Below are positions 63,887-64,000 of a stretch of DNA of 64,000 nucleotides, piece by piece. Position 1 is the stretch's first letter. Every line of letters starts with the position of its first letter. The DNA is taken from the NCBI RefSeq assembly GCF_000820145.1, contig NZ_CDBW01000023.1:62001-126000 (forward strand), written 5' to 3'. The DNA is from Aeromonas sobria (GTDB lineage Bacteria; Pseudomonadota; Gammaproteobacteria; Enterobacterales; Aeromonadaceae). Both the position numbers and the translations under genes were made by a program. The notes under the pieces were generated by a model. That model was not told where the DNA came from. It saw nothing but the letters and a program-made list of their open reading frames with translations, and made no database searches.

Positions 63887-64000
63887 GTGTAACAAAAGAA
63901 CAAAAGAAATTTTATTTCATCATCCGTGTGTGAGGGATGTTACAGGAGGGGGGATTGTAGCGGAAGTGAAATGAGTTGTAATGAAAAGGTTTTTAGGCTC

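Overview
The window looks like a chromosomal segment of an Aeromonas-type gammaproteobacterium. The support is moderately high GC, Enterobacterales/Vibrionales-like gene content (mltB, slt, raiA, cmoAB, aspS, yebC, tamAB, adhE, oxyR), E. coli-style CRP, FNR and Fur sites, and E. coli-like synteny in two places (ynjA-BCD-F and cmoB-cmoA-yecE...aspS-yebC). There is no rRNA, CRISPR array, integrase, insertion sequence or prophage. It reads as ordinary backbone with a few accessory operons.

Layout. 1-10.8 kb: the end of a TIGR03503-like membrane protein, lipoprotein transglycosylase mltB, then a tight leftward ynj-type operon (DUF1499, ynjA, a VTT-domain/flavin disulfide reductase fusion, ynjB, ynjC, ynjD, ynjF), then ppiC and a small membrane protein. 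11.3-17 kb: tamA-tamB, the outer-membrane assembly module. 17.2-17.4 kb: two tandem tRNA-Tyr genes. 17.5-24.5 kb: a hypothetical protein, raiA with a class II CRP promoter, a GAF-PAS-GGDEF-EAL protein, slt and a GalR-like repressor. 24.8-28 kb: a three-gene 2-oxoacid dehydrogenase (E1 alpha, E1 beta, E2) operon without E3. 28-29.9 kb: a cold-shock gene and small hypotheticals.

30-39.4 kb: an iron-type uptake locus. A TonB-dependent receptor with a perfect Fur box is divergent from nine overlapping genes: PepSY membrane protein, DUF2271, DUF4198, a small periplasmic protein, a DUF6162-like protein, and an ABC importer flanked by two different binding proteins. A LysR regulator follows. The order resembles the Pseudomonas fpvGHJK-fpvCDEF periplasmic siderophore-reduction locus and is the most system-like feature here.

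39.4-48.5 kb: DUF2750, a YejA-like peptide-binding protein, eamA, then an anaerobic sugar module: DeoR regulator, YbiW-type glycyl radical enzyme, its radical-SAM activase and, divergently, fructose-6-phosphate aldolase. One perfect FNR box sits exactly midway between the two -10 elements. 48.8-54.5 kb: an NlpC/P60 lipoprotein, oxyR divergent from a 2-Cys peroxiredoxin, and a retropepsin / inactive-transglutaminase membrane protein / ATP-grasp operon. 54.6-60.5 kb: cmoB, cmoA, yecE, a frameshifted FmdB zinc ribbon, aspS and yebC. 61-64 kb: adhE with an FNR-type promoter of the same geometry as the glycyl-radical locus.

Working themes: envelope building (mltB, tamAB, slt, NlpC), iron acquisition, anaerobic carbon metabolism under probable FNR control (glycyl-radical/aldolase module and adhE), and tRNA/translation functions. 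All functions come from reading motifs, without database searches.
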